Source: Perca fluviatilis
Lineage: Eukaryota > Chordata > Actinopteri > Perciformes > Percidae
Length of the DNA stretch: 64,000 bases
Assembly (NCBI RefSeq): GCF_010015445.1
Contig: NC_053127.1
Location: 31,185,715 to 31,249,714 of the forward strand
Reading direction: 5' to 3'
Part shown: in pieces, positions 24,511 through 35,131 of the stretch
Layout of the letters: every line of letters begins with the position of its first letter
Position numbering within the stretch: position 1 is the stretch's first letter
Notes under the pieces: model-generated
Told to the model about the DNA's origin: nothing
The model's database searches: none
Seen by the model: only the letters and a program-made list of their open reading frames with translations
Program-made: the position numbers and the translations under genes

Positions 24511-26289
24511 TGTGGAGAGACTAGTAGCGGAGGCAGTAGATGCTGGAGAGGCAGGGCTTGGCGGGGGTGGAAGGGTCAAATGTGTGAGGGGGTGGAAGGT
24601 GGGTGAGAGTGAAGGTTTGCGCTGGCGGCGGCAGATGGAGGAAGCAAATCTTTTTTTTTTCTTGCTTTTTGCCCTTCTTCTGTGATGGCAGCCCATCGTG
24701 CCGGACCTGTGGCGATAGAGGAAAGAGGGAGAGGTGGGAAAATAAAAGTAGAGGGGGTAGATGATCCTAGTGTCTGGAGCAGGGAGAAGAAGGAGTGGGG
24801 TGGGGGGTGTGGTTAATATGCTGAAATGGAGCTGACAATGCAAACGCTGGGTTGGAGCAATGCTCTGTGCACGGTGGAGAGGGGAGGCATCCCACCTCAC
24901 TGACCTGCGTCTGACTGCAGCTTCCCGCGGACACCTCGGATTCACCCACCCACCCCCTCCGTCTCTTTTTTTTTTTTCTGCCCCCTTTTTCCCCTTCTCT
25001 CACCGCTGCCCCCTTTTTTCCCCCCTCTGTTCTTCTTCATCTTCAGCTCTGAGGCGGATAACAAAAGGCGTATTAGCTGGCAGACAGAAGAGTGAGCGTG
25101 CGAGGAACTGCGTCGGGTGGCGCGGAGCATTCATTTCCGGAAGCCTCCACTTTGCCTGGCGTTCCCCAGAGAAAAGGAGACAGTCAGAGACATCTATCCA
25201 ATTTTTTTTTTTTTTTGTCTGAGGGGGAGGAGTTGTGAGGTGGGTGGCAGGATGGTGAGGGGGGGAGGACAGAGTGGAAGGGATTGGGGGCAGTCAGTGC
25301 TTGTGTTTGGGTCCATGACAGGCAAAAATGACATGGGAATGTTTTCAATATGACTTTGTTAGTATTCACTGCCGTTTGGCATTTTATGGCAATTAATGTT
25401 GGGATTCTTCGGCTCGAACTGTGCCTGAAGCTTTTCCTTTTCTTTTTTGTCTGATAGAAGCTGTTTGCTGTATGCCTGACTGAAGCTTGTTGCCTTTGAC
25501 GCTGACAACTTATTGCGTGCCAAGCGTGCCGCCATGGCGGCAGAGTTCGGCGGGCAGGTGGTAGGGTCTGGCGTCGAGGGTGTTGCGGTCAGCGTGGAGT
25601 TTTGCTTGTGTACTCGCCGATGCCGAGCAGCCACAGAGCAGAGCCTCGAAGCTCTGTTTTTATTTGATTTATTTATATTTTTTATATGTGAGAGAACACT
25701 AGCGGTGCTTGCCCCTGTGGTGGGGAGCCAGAGGCTGAGTCTGCTAGGTGGCTCTCTGCGTCCATGAGTCGGTGCAAAATGGACGGACGGTCCAGCAGAT
25801 GGGTCCGGGTCCAACCGTCCTGGAAGAGACAAATCTAGATGGATGATGAGCCGATGCTCTTTAGGACAAAGAGGCGAGCCCGGCTGCTTGTCTGGGGGGG
25901 CTTTTCCTTTTCCAGCACAAAGGCTAGTTAGCACAGAGCAGGCAGTGCAGGCTTGTCTGTTTGTCTGAGCCTCTGCCTCTGTCTGGGTGCTGCGATGAAG
26001 ATCATTTCGAGTCTGGCCCGCCTTCAGCGAATTAACCGCTTTATCCTAATTTTACCTCTTTGTCTGCCTTTTTGTCTTTTGCTGCCACTGTTGTTGCCTT
26101 GTGGTATTTAGCGCGTGTACGCATTCATCTTGAGTAATGATTCCACCTTTGCATGTCTTTGTGTGCACAACCGAGCTCAGCCTTCTGAACCAAATAAGTT
26201 ATCTATGCAGACCCTTTGTGGTTTTGGGTGCCTTTGGGTAGAAATTGGATACTTTTGTTTGAGGAAGGGACAGGTTTGAGGAAGGGGCA
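24511..26289. other. Non-coding stretch with G-rich and T-rich tracts
   Basis: Poly-T and poly-C/T tracts lie at 24650-24665, 24965-25025 and 25203-25218, with G-rich sequence between them. The segment at 25370-25900 is less repetitive and could be conserved. No protein gene is recognised. The frames of 191 and 218 codons on the minus strand run through simple sequence and are not supported. Confidence 0.3.
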
Positions 26290-26314
26290 GTGTGTGTGTG
26301 TGTGTGTGTGTGTT

Positions 26315-26354
<40 letters not shown>
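26290..26354. repeat. (GT)n followed by (GA)n
   Basis: A GT run of about 12 units (26290-26313), then a GA run of about 18 units (26318-26354), lying about 60 bp upstream of the miR-125b hairpin. Confidence 0.9.
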
Positions 26355-26357
<3 letters not shown>

Positions 26358-26415
26358 GGGTGTCAGTGCCACTCAGAGTGCCCTGCAGCTTACTGCGGCT
26401 CCTCAGTAGACTCTG

Positions 26416-26506
26416 TCGTACTTCACCTGCTCCCTGAGACCCTAACTTGTGAGCTCTCTTGATACAAAATCACGGGTTAGGCTCTTGGGACGCGGGCGGA
26501 GGGCAC
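26416..26506 (+). ncRNA. mir125b: microRNA precursor mir-125b
   Basis: The 5p arm at 26431-26452 begins TCCCTGAGACCCTAACTTGT and continues GA, the miR-125b mature sequence (the lin-4 family). The 3p arm at about 26472-26493 (ACGGGTTAGGCTCTTGGGAC) pairs with it across an AT-rich loop. The lower stem (CACCTGC / GCGGGCGG) also pairs. miR-125b acts on p53-network, differentiation and lin-28 targets. It is the third member of the cluster and lies about 8.5 kb downstream of let-7c on the same strand. The precursor ends are estimated from the stem. Confidence 0.96.
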
Positions 26507-29500
26507 AATCAACTTTCTACCGAGCGTTCCAAGGGTCGGAATGAAGCACCAACTGATTTACCTTTTTTTAACACTGATTATATGGCAGGGATGGCGTAGG
26601 AGAAGGAAGAGGAGTTGAAACATGAAAGTAGTTAAGGATGATAAAGGGCAAATGTTTGGGGGGGATTTGTGTCCGTCACATTATTAAAAAATTTGTATTT
26701 GTATTTGTAGGAATGCGCATGTTTGGTATCGCCGATTTTTTGTTGTTTTTGTTTTAGCAAAAAAAATTCATCAAGTACGGCTTACGTACTGTCATCGCTA
26801 TAAAAACCGAAACGCGAGTCCACGCTGCACTGTGCTGTCGACCGACATTGCGTCCTCTCTTCGTTTCAACATCTTCGTCTGAATACCATTCAAGTCATAC
26901 ACGATCTGATTAGAAAATGGCAGCACACCAGCCACTCCAAAGCACAACACCCCAGACTCGTGTTGCTTAACCCCTGTCGCCGCCACAGCACAGTATCCCA
27001 GAGACCCGGCCAATATATCTGGAACTCCATTACCAAGGCAGTCGTTGTGCATTGGATCACTCCGGCTTCATTATACGCTTACAGGAGCAGCCGGAGACTA
27101 ATGCCACATCTGCTGCACCGCTGCTGCTTCCACATTTTGACGATTCTAATACGCACATTTGACAGTTCTGCTTTTAGCAGTCTGCTAACCTAATCCCTCG
27201 ACAGCGGCTAACTCGTCCACGTCCTCCTCGTTTCTTTGTCTTTTTGCACACATGCTCGTTCTGCAATTTCCGTTAATACTTGCTTCATCATTTTCAACAT
27301 TTCTCAGCCAGCTATCAGAAAGTGTGAAAATATTTAATAATAACTATTGTTTTCCAATATCAATATCAGAATTTTAGCATTTCCCTAAGAAGAAGTGTTA
27401 TTTAAAAAAAAAAAAAGCAAGTTCCAAAGTTTTCCGTACTAATTTACAAATATGCGGAACTCCCAGGTCCAAAAGACAAATATCTAGGTATAAAAATAAA
27501 AAATAAAAATGATTATCACAATTACAGAGCAATTATTTGGCATGGTTAAAAAAAATTCACAACCATCATGTTTATAATAAAAAAAAAAAAAAAGTATTTA
27601 AATAGTCAGTGAATGACAGGAGGCGGAAAGCGCTGTCTCCTATGCATCAAGTTGCTGACTGTGTTAAACTCCGTGAACAGGACTCCGAAATGTATGTACA
27701 AATAAAAAACAATGAGCACACTATTAAAGTTGAGTCAGTTCCACAGGAAGTTTGTCGTTTTCTTAATTTGATAATTGCTGTCGAAATTTTCCATTGTCAA
27801 GAGACGTCACAACCAAATTGGTTAATAGTGTAAATCAATATTTAAACCTGGAGGTGGAGGGCGACGCAGACAGCCATTGTAATTTAGCAAGACAGGCTGG
27901 TTAAAAAAAAAGACAAGATTGAACATTGAATAGAAAATGACAATATTGGACTGGTCTCTTATGAGCACCACTATAGAAGTGCAATTACAATAAATTAGGC
28001 CTGCTGGAAATAAATGTTCTTTTCCTTTATGCAATTCAAAGGTGTGACTTCATTCACCATTACAGCTTGACCTGGTTTTTAAACTTTCAGTGTCTCCCAG
28101 GGCAGCATGCTTTTCTGAAACCTAATTTCTGCTAAATTACCCATATTAGGAATGCAGTTCAAAACAATTGATTTTCTCTCTAATACTCTCCTCTCCATCT
28201 CTCTCCCAGTCTCCAGTCTCCCTCTCTTCCTAATTATGTTTTTTTTTTTTCTTCTTCTCCTTCCCGTCTCCCCATTTGGCTTCACAGTGAACAATGGCGA
28301 TGCCAACTAATCAGTCTGTGCCTATGCCACAGAGCCCCCAGCAACAGCTGAAGGAGTGCCATGCCCCATGAATACCAAACAGCCAGGCACAGTGCGACAA
28401 GTGCTGAGCAGTCAGACGCAGCGCAGCCAAAGCCGAGCTGGTGCCCACAAAACAGCCAGACAGTTTTATTAGGGGTCTGTCTGACAAGCAGCAAAGTCTG
28501 GCAACACCCGAGCCCACTGATGAAATCCTCACCCCAACAGTAACAAAGCAGGATGCTCGGAGCAATCCGCCAAGGATCCAATAAATATCACGCCGTAAAA
28601 AAAATCAGCTCCCGGCTAGTTTGGAACTCGGCTGGATGTGGGGAATACAAACTTTGTTCAAAGTCAAACTCGTTCTCAACGAGCAGCCGCCAAATGAACG
28701 TCTCCTGGGCCATCTCCACATTACACTGCATCTGACACAACAGGGGAACCAGCTCCTGCAAGCGCTTTCTGGAAAAGCTGCACTTAAAAGAAAAAGGCAT
28801 ATTAATTCACTTTTGCATCTTTGACCTTTTAGAGCATAATGCTTATGGAACATGTTGATGCCAAGTTTTTTGTTTGCCTTCTTACTAAGTTGATAATTAA
28901 TATATTCAGAGGAAATGTAGAATTAGAAACCTGTCAAACGGTTATAATAAAATAACGTATGCATGAAATGTGAATATATTTCACATAAGAATGGGTTTAT
29001 TTAACATACGAGCAGTGCTTGTAATTTGACTTAATTCTGGAAATGCTCTTTTTTTTTCATATAAGTCATAGTAAATCTGGAAGTGGTTGTCAAAGTATTT
29101 AACAGCAGGGTGCAATAGCAGCTTTTTTTTCTGCCCTTCAATAAAAGCCTTTATGAACTGTGTTTACACAGAGCCAGTCAAATTATTTAAAACTAAAATT
29201 AGAATTATACATTTGTGACAATTCAGACAAAATGAACGCCATGAAAATTGAGCAAAGTGAGACGTTAAAATCTGCTGAAAAACTGAGTTCATTAGCTGAT
29301 CAAGAAGCAAAAATTCAGCTTTTGTGTAACGATTGCAGTGCCTCAGCAAAAATGGATTTATTAATATAAATGTGGCGTAATAGGCTTCTATCGTTACCTG
29401 TCCTAAATAAACAGCATTCACTGTGTGGTTTCTATACTCCACTAGTCTCCCCGTTCCTGCAGGAGAGATTGACTCAGACCTTGAATAGGTGTAGATAAAC

Positions 29501-29927
29501 CAAAGGCTCCAGCTGATGGGCCCGAGTGTGTGTGAGAGATTACACTCCATTGTTCAGAGGTGGTCATGTAACACACTGCGCTGCCACGTCGCTCCCCGAT
29601 AAAAGCAATAAGGACAGATTAACATTTATCCCCCCCCCCCCCCACATTTGGATTTGGGGCTGGGGCTGACATGGAAATCAGATGGATTTAGTGAATTAGA
29701 GGGCTTGTTTTATTTTTTTTGCATTGATTGTCAGGCCGTGTTGTCTGGTGAAGCAGCTTAGTGTTCGGTGGATCTCTTATCGCAGCGGAATGGGGTGGGG
29801 GGGACAGAGGCGGGGCGTCAGGTATGCCTGATAGCGTAGCAGCAGCGGGGAATGCAGGGGTGGGGGGGGGGCGTCTGAATTTCCAGACACTGCGGCAGGA
29901 GGCCAGACAGTCACCTGAACACTCACG
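26507..29927. other. Non-coding stretch, no gene seen
   Basis: Unique AT-rich sequence with a poly-A tract at 27580-27594 and a poly-C run at about 29631-29643. The segment 28280-28800 is non-repetitive and could be a conserved non-coding element. G-rich clusters sit at 29790-29875. No coding or RNA gene is recognised. It is probably the downstream part of the microRNA host unit. Confidence 0.3.
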
Positions 29928-29952
29928 CACACACACACACACACACACACAC
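29928..29952. repeat. (CA)n microsatellite
   Basis: A CA run of about 12 units. Confidence 0.85.
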
Positions 29953-31066
29953 TAGCCTATGACACCACAAACATGCACCTGAGTAAAATCATGCACGCAC
30001 ACATTTATACCCCCCCCACACCCAAAGTTTGCACTAAAGCCGATTCAATTTTTGTTTTTAATTCAATCAAGGGTATAAATTGTGGTGCCACTCGTAACGT
30101 AATTATCCCTGTGCATCGAAAGCACAAAAGTTTCTCTTCTATTCTCCGGGCGACGGGGGATGAGAGATAAACTCCATTAACTTTCCAGATTACAGTAAGT
30201 GCTGTGGGAGGTGGGGGTGTCTATTGAAAGGGCAGGCGAGGCGTGCGAGGGACTTGAGGATTTTCACGGCGGGCCCGTGGCCACCGAGCGAGCACGGAGT
30301 CTGGAAAGCGGGGGCTGATGATTGAAAACCAAACAACAGAGCTCAAAGGGAGCCGAGTGACGGCCTGGCAGGCCAGAGGTCTCAGCACAGCCAACTGGAA
30401 TGCTCCCACACCTCTGTCTGTCTGTGTGTATGTGTGCATGCGTGCGTGTGTGCGTGTGTGTTCTGTCTTAAGGGCCACAGTATTTAAGGGTACATCCCCC
30501 CTCGGCCCTCCCCGCCCGGCTCCCTCACCGAGTCCGGTCTTATCTCCCCTTCTCTGTCTGATCTGTGATTCACTTCGGAGGCGTTGCCAGGGAAACCTGG
30601 TATCTGGCGAGCAGCTTGATGGGAGTTATTGAACTGTAACCGGCTGGGATAATTATGCTCTGTCTTGCAGGTTGGCTATCCAGTGGCTGGGACTTGAATG
30701 TGACCTAGAGCTGGCCTGGCTTTGTCGCCACAGGCTAACCCTTTTAACCCCTTGGCTGTCTTGGTGGTGTCTGGTTGGACTGTAGTAGCTGTGGCAGATA
30801 TGCACCATCAGAGTTTACACTTTCAGCCTCTCTATGACTGCCGTACCCTCTACTCTTGTACGCCGATGCAACATTAGTGCTGCAATCAGTTATTTTGTCT
30901 GTCTGTAACTTTGTGTCGTACTGCTGTTGTGTCTCGACCGGTTTTCTTTTGAGAACGCAACCCGTGTCTCCGTGAGATTACCCGTCTATCTAAAGGCTCA
31001 ATAAATTAGGAAATACATTGTAAGATAATTGTTGACTTCTGCTTAAAATTATAAGTTCTCACTGCA
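29953..31066. other. Non-coding stretch, no gene seen
   Basis: No gene is recognised. An acceptor-like TCTGTCTTGCAG ends at about 30670, without a clear donor downstream. Confidence 0.25.

Positions 31067-31095
<29 letters not shown>
31067..31095. repeat. (CA)n microsatellite
   Basis: A CA run of about 14 units. Confidence 0.85.
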
Positions 31096-31098
<3 letters not shown>

Positions 31099-31430
31099 GC
31101 TTCTATACGCATACACACATGTTCAGCTAGCCTAGTCACATTCTGGTGGTTTGCTTTGTGTCCCTCAAACAGGTCATGACCACGAATTCCTAGTGTGTCC
31201 TCGGGTGGATCCGCTAAGCCGCTGGGCAGGTGGACACTTGGATAGTCACAGTATGTTTAGGAGAGATCGTCTTTGATCTTTGCAGTGTTTCAGAGATAAA
31301 TCCTGCTACATTTTGCTCTCAGCTCTCCTGAGGGTTTTCAGTGCACATGGTCAACCCTCCTGTATTCCCATTTCTTTCCTATTATCACACACTTATTCTA
31401 AATTGCTATCATCTGTCTCTTCTTGTTTAG

Positions 31431-31468
31431 GAGGCCTGACAATTGTCTGTCTTTCCCCGCGCCCAAAG
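31431..31468 (+). ncRNA. Candidate 38-nt micro-exon
   Basis: A good acceptor with pyrimidine tract (TGTCTCTTCTTGTTTAG ending at 31430) and a consensus donor (AAAG|GTAAGA at 31468/31469) delimit 38 nt. I recognise no protein sequence. If real, it could be another exon of the + strand microRNA host transcript, or chance. Confidence 0.25.
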
Positions 31469-32021
31469 GTAAGAAAAATCCCAGCTCTTGAAACCTTACC
31501 TCCTAGTTTTTTTGTTTTTTTTTCCCCTGTGTGATCCGTTTCGTTAGCAGAGGGTGGAGGGTAGTGCTCGGGTGTATGACTGCGTTGTTTCACTTTGCGC
31601 ATTTGCAGCAGCAGAGTGAGTCAGTAAAAGTGTCAGACTGGCGTAACAGACGGCCCGCGCGAGCTAATTAGCCTGGAGTCATTTGGAAGCTGCTCAGCTC
31701 GGCCCAGGTGCCCACTGTGCACAGAAAGAGACCAGACGACCTTTTTACTCCGCTCCATCCCACCGCAGTCACTTAAAACAGTGATGGATGTTTCCCCTAG
31801 CACCCCCGCTCCCTACCAGCCCTCGTTTTCATTTTCTCTCCGCCCTCCCTCTTCCCCATCTCACCATTTTCCCCCTTCCTTTCCTCTCCTCTCCTCTCCC
31901 TCCAACACCACTCTGCCCTTATGTGTACCATCTTCTCTCCTTGTTTTTCTACCATTCTTTTACAGAATGATGAGAAGGAAGAGGAAGAAGGAAGGCAGGG
32001 GGATTGAAGTGGAAGTGGAGG

Positions 32022-32023
<2 letters not shown>

Positions 32024-32101
<78 letters not shown>
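32024..32101. repeat. (CA)n microsatellite
   Basis: A pure CA run of about 39 units. Confidence 0.95.
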
Positions 32102-32102
<1 letters not shown>

Positions 32103-32143
32103 CCACCCCAACTCCTCATTAGTATGCAGTGGCTGTTGCTCAG

Positions 32144-32212
32144 GTGACATGGCCGCTGGATTGGGTCTCGGCTGCAGGAACATCAGCGGCGTGGACGGGA
32201 GCGGGATAGCAG
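32144..32212 (+). ncRNA. Candidate exon of unknown transcript
   Basis: An acceptor-like GGCTGTTGCTCAG ends at 32143 and a consensus donor CAG|GTAAGG lies at 32212/32213. The 69-nt interval has an ATG at 32149 and an open frame through the donor (MAAGLGLGCRNISGVDGSG). I do not recognise the peptide. It is either part of the host lncRNA or a chance arrangement. Confidence 0.2.
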
Positions 32213-32888
32213 GTAAGGACAATGAGAACAGGCGGGAAAAAAAACGAGACGGGGGAAGGGGGAAGGGGAAGGACGAGAGACGGGCACAAGGCAAGGGATG
32301 GACTTCTTTTAAGGACTTAACACCCCAGCACATACACACCCTTCTACACTTTACACTGCTGTAATGCGTACACACACATTTTCAGTCTAGCCTCCTCCCA
32401 AAGCCATCTCTACAGGAAAGGCCAGTAGAAGTGTGTGTTGTCTTTTAATTACATTTACTATCACTATCTGATGAGGTATGCTAGTTGAGGTGTTGCAGTC
32501 ATAATTATCTGGGAACATGCAGCTTATGAAATATTCTGTATTTTACTTGGTGTAACGCTGTTTCTAACGTGCATTCATTTATTATGCATTTATTTACTTC
32601 CTGTATTGTGTGTTTTAACCGAAAATGTAAGAATTGTAGATGTTACAATGTCTGCTTTTCATATTGTAAACAAAATAAAAAAAAGTCTCCGTTGAATATG
32701 TTCTGTGTTTGGTTATTTAAGAAATATAATGTTTTATTCCATGTAAGCAAACAATGAAGGAATCGTGCAGTTTTCATTGTTTTCACTTGTGAGGTTTCCA
32801 TTCCCCCTGATATGTAGGATATTGGTTTTGTTGCTAAAGGCAACAAGGAGAGGTGTATTAGACAAATACTCTCACACTCATACACTCT

Positions 32889-32901
32889 GTGAGTGAGTGA
32901 G

Positions 32902-32941
<40 letters not shown>

Positions 32942-32943
32942 TG
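32889..32943. repeat. (GAGT)n to (GCGT)n tetranucleotide repeat
   Basis: Three GAGT units followed by about ten GCGT units. Confidence 0.9.
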
Positions 32944-34899
32944 GGGAGCAGTGCGGCCAGGCTGCAGATATCATCCATCTCCCTGTCACCGGCCCAAGGG
33001 CTGCTGGGAAAGTGGCAGACGGCTCCCCGGCTCTGACAACAGAGGCGGAATCCTAATTTTCCGACACAGAGTGCTTGGAAAAAGCTGGCCTGCTCCTCCC
33101 TCGCCACCCAGTATGGAAAAGCATTAACCCCACGATCCGGAGCTCAGCCCGGGCCACCGCTGGCTGCAAGTCCCATCAGCTCCCATCATGCACCAGCCGT
33201 GACTCTGAGCAGCAACATTTTGCATCACCTCCACTTTATAAAACGTTCACACAACACCTCGAAGACTGTCGCGTTAAAGCTGCACGTATTGACCAAGGCC
33301 GTGAAATGAGTTCATTTCTTAATTTAGATCTGATTATTACTGACTGATACTTGATGACATTGCAGGGGATTTCATTTGTAAAATGCGTTTCAAAATAAAA
33401 GCCCTCCTGGCAGTAGCTGTTCTAAGTGGATTACATGCTTTCTGGTTAGGCATGACTAAGTGTGTTATAAAGCTGTTGTCAGGCATTCTATAGCTTTTGT
33501 TAAATGTGTTTCTGTTTCCCATCTCCAGTCTATCTAGGCATCAGATAAACATCGGCATGAGGGTTTCACGTGTAACTGTTAGCTTGTTATTTGAGCTTTG
33601 TAGTTTTACTAAAGTAAGGAAATAAAAAAAAAAAGCCTTAAAAAATTCTCACATAGAGATGAAGTCAAGTGCGCACTTACATTTTCAAGTCTAACATAAT
33701 TATAAAGTTCTCAGTTTCTATGAGCATTCATCTGAGTCCAACATCATATATAATAATGGAGAAAAAAAAGTGTAAATAAATGATTATGGTTAAATATGTG
33801 AATGCATTGTGTAAAACAGACAATTTGTGTTAAGTTGCATGTAAATATCGACCGTAAATGAAACTACTTTTCAACGTAATGTAATGTACAGAAAACGGCT
33901 GACAATAAAACACATTTGAAATGTTTGAAATTAGATTGTGAATGAAATATTTATGAGTCAATCTTTTATGTCAGTTTCAGCCATTTCAATACGCTGATTG
34001 ATCTCGTCTCATTACGTGATTCTACTGGTTCTTTACTTCAGGGACACTGTCTCATTCTTAATAACCTTCTGGCACACAATTGCATTTGAATCCAAATTTT
34101 GCAATATATTTGTCCCTTGTTAGCAATGTAAATTTTGGAAGTAGTCCACCAGCGGCTGAGAAATGTCATGAATCCTCAGAAAATGTCCATGGAATAAAAC
34201 TTGTACTTAAAAAGAAGAGGATTTCTGTTTGCTTTTCTACATTTTGTATAATTGCAGAATTAGATTTTTCCTCTGAAGGTAATTTAGATTCGGAGGTAAT
34301 CTGTTGTGGTCTGATCTGACCACAACAGTTTTCTGCTCTGTCATAAAATGATGTATATCTGCTTATCCTGCCACAATGTAAAATAAATACATATTTAAAC
34401 AAACTTTATAATAAGATCATGACAGAAGATTGCATCTCATGTGACAATAAGATGGGAATACACCATGTAAGATTTGAGACAATTCAAGCTGTCATGACAG
34501 AGGGTTTCGTTTAGTCCCCGATCAGGGCTGATGCAGACTTTAAAACCTGTGCCTGTATGATCAAAACTGTGGGAACAAGGTCTGCTATAGATCTTTGATT
34601 ATTGTTAACAAATCAGAACGCGCTGCTGGGCTCAACCATGCACATGTTGGGTGGGAGGTAATGTATGTTAGCCAGCAGCCACTGGAGCTTACACAGAGCT
34701 GTTACACTCATCTGCATACTTATGTAACATTAAAGCAAAGACATGCACTTCCCATTATAATGTCTCCGATGCATAAACTGAATGTAAAGATGAAGTGTGG
34801 CATAACACAGATGCCTTTCAGTCAAAGGCTTAACACAGCGATAAAAGGCAATAATATCACATATGTCAACACAATTTTTTTATTTTTATTTTTTATTTT
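32944..34899. other. Non-coding stretch, no gene seen
   Basis: AT-rich unique sequence. No gene, structured RNA or clear transposon terminus is recognised. Confidence 0.3.
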
Positions 34900-35131
34900 T
34901 TTGGGGGGCATTTATTTATGGGACAGCTGAAGACATGAAAGGGGAGAGAGAGGGGGGGGGGGCGGGAATGACATGCAGGAAAGGGCCACATGAAAGGGGA
35001 GAGAAAGGGGGGGGCGGGAATGACATGCAGTAAAGGGCCACAGGTCGGAGTCGAACCCAGGGCTGCTGAGTCGAGGAGTAAACCTCTATATATGGGCGCG
35101 AGCTCTACCAGGTGAGCTACCCAGGCGCCCG
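34900..35131 (-). mobile_element. tRNA-derived SINE with internal duplication
   Basis: On the minus strand it starts GGGCGCCTGGGTAGCTCACCTG (A box) and has a B box, GGGTTCGACTCC. It is the same family as 12922-13116. The body (AAAGGGGAGAGA ... GGCGGGAATGACATGCAG ... AAAGGGCCACA on the + strand) is present twice in tandem (about 34938-34991 and 34993-35043), so this copy carries an internal duplication of about 55 bp. Confidence 0.75.

Noticed and set aside
24289..24945. A 218-codon minus-strand frame
   Set aside because: Its composition is dominated by Ser/Leu/Pro from purine-rich simple sequence. No domain is recognisable, and no splice signals are present.
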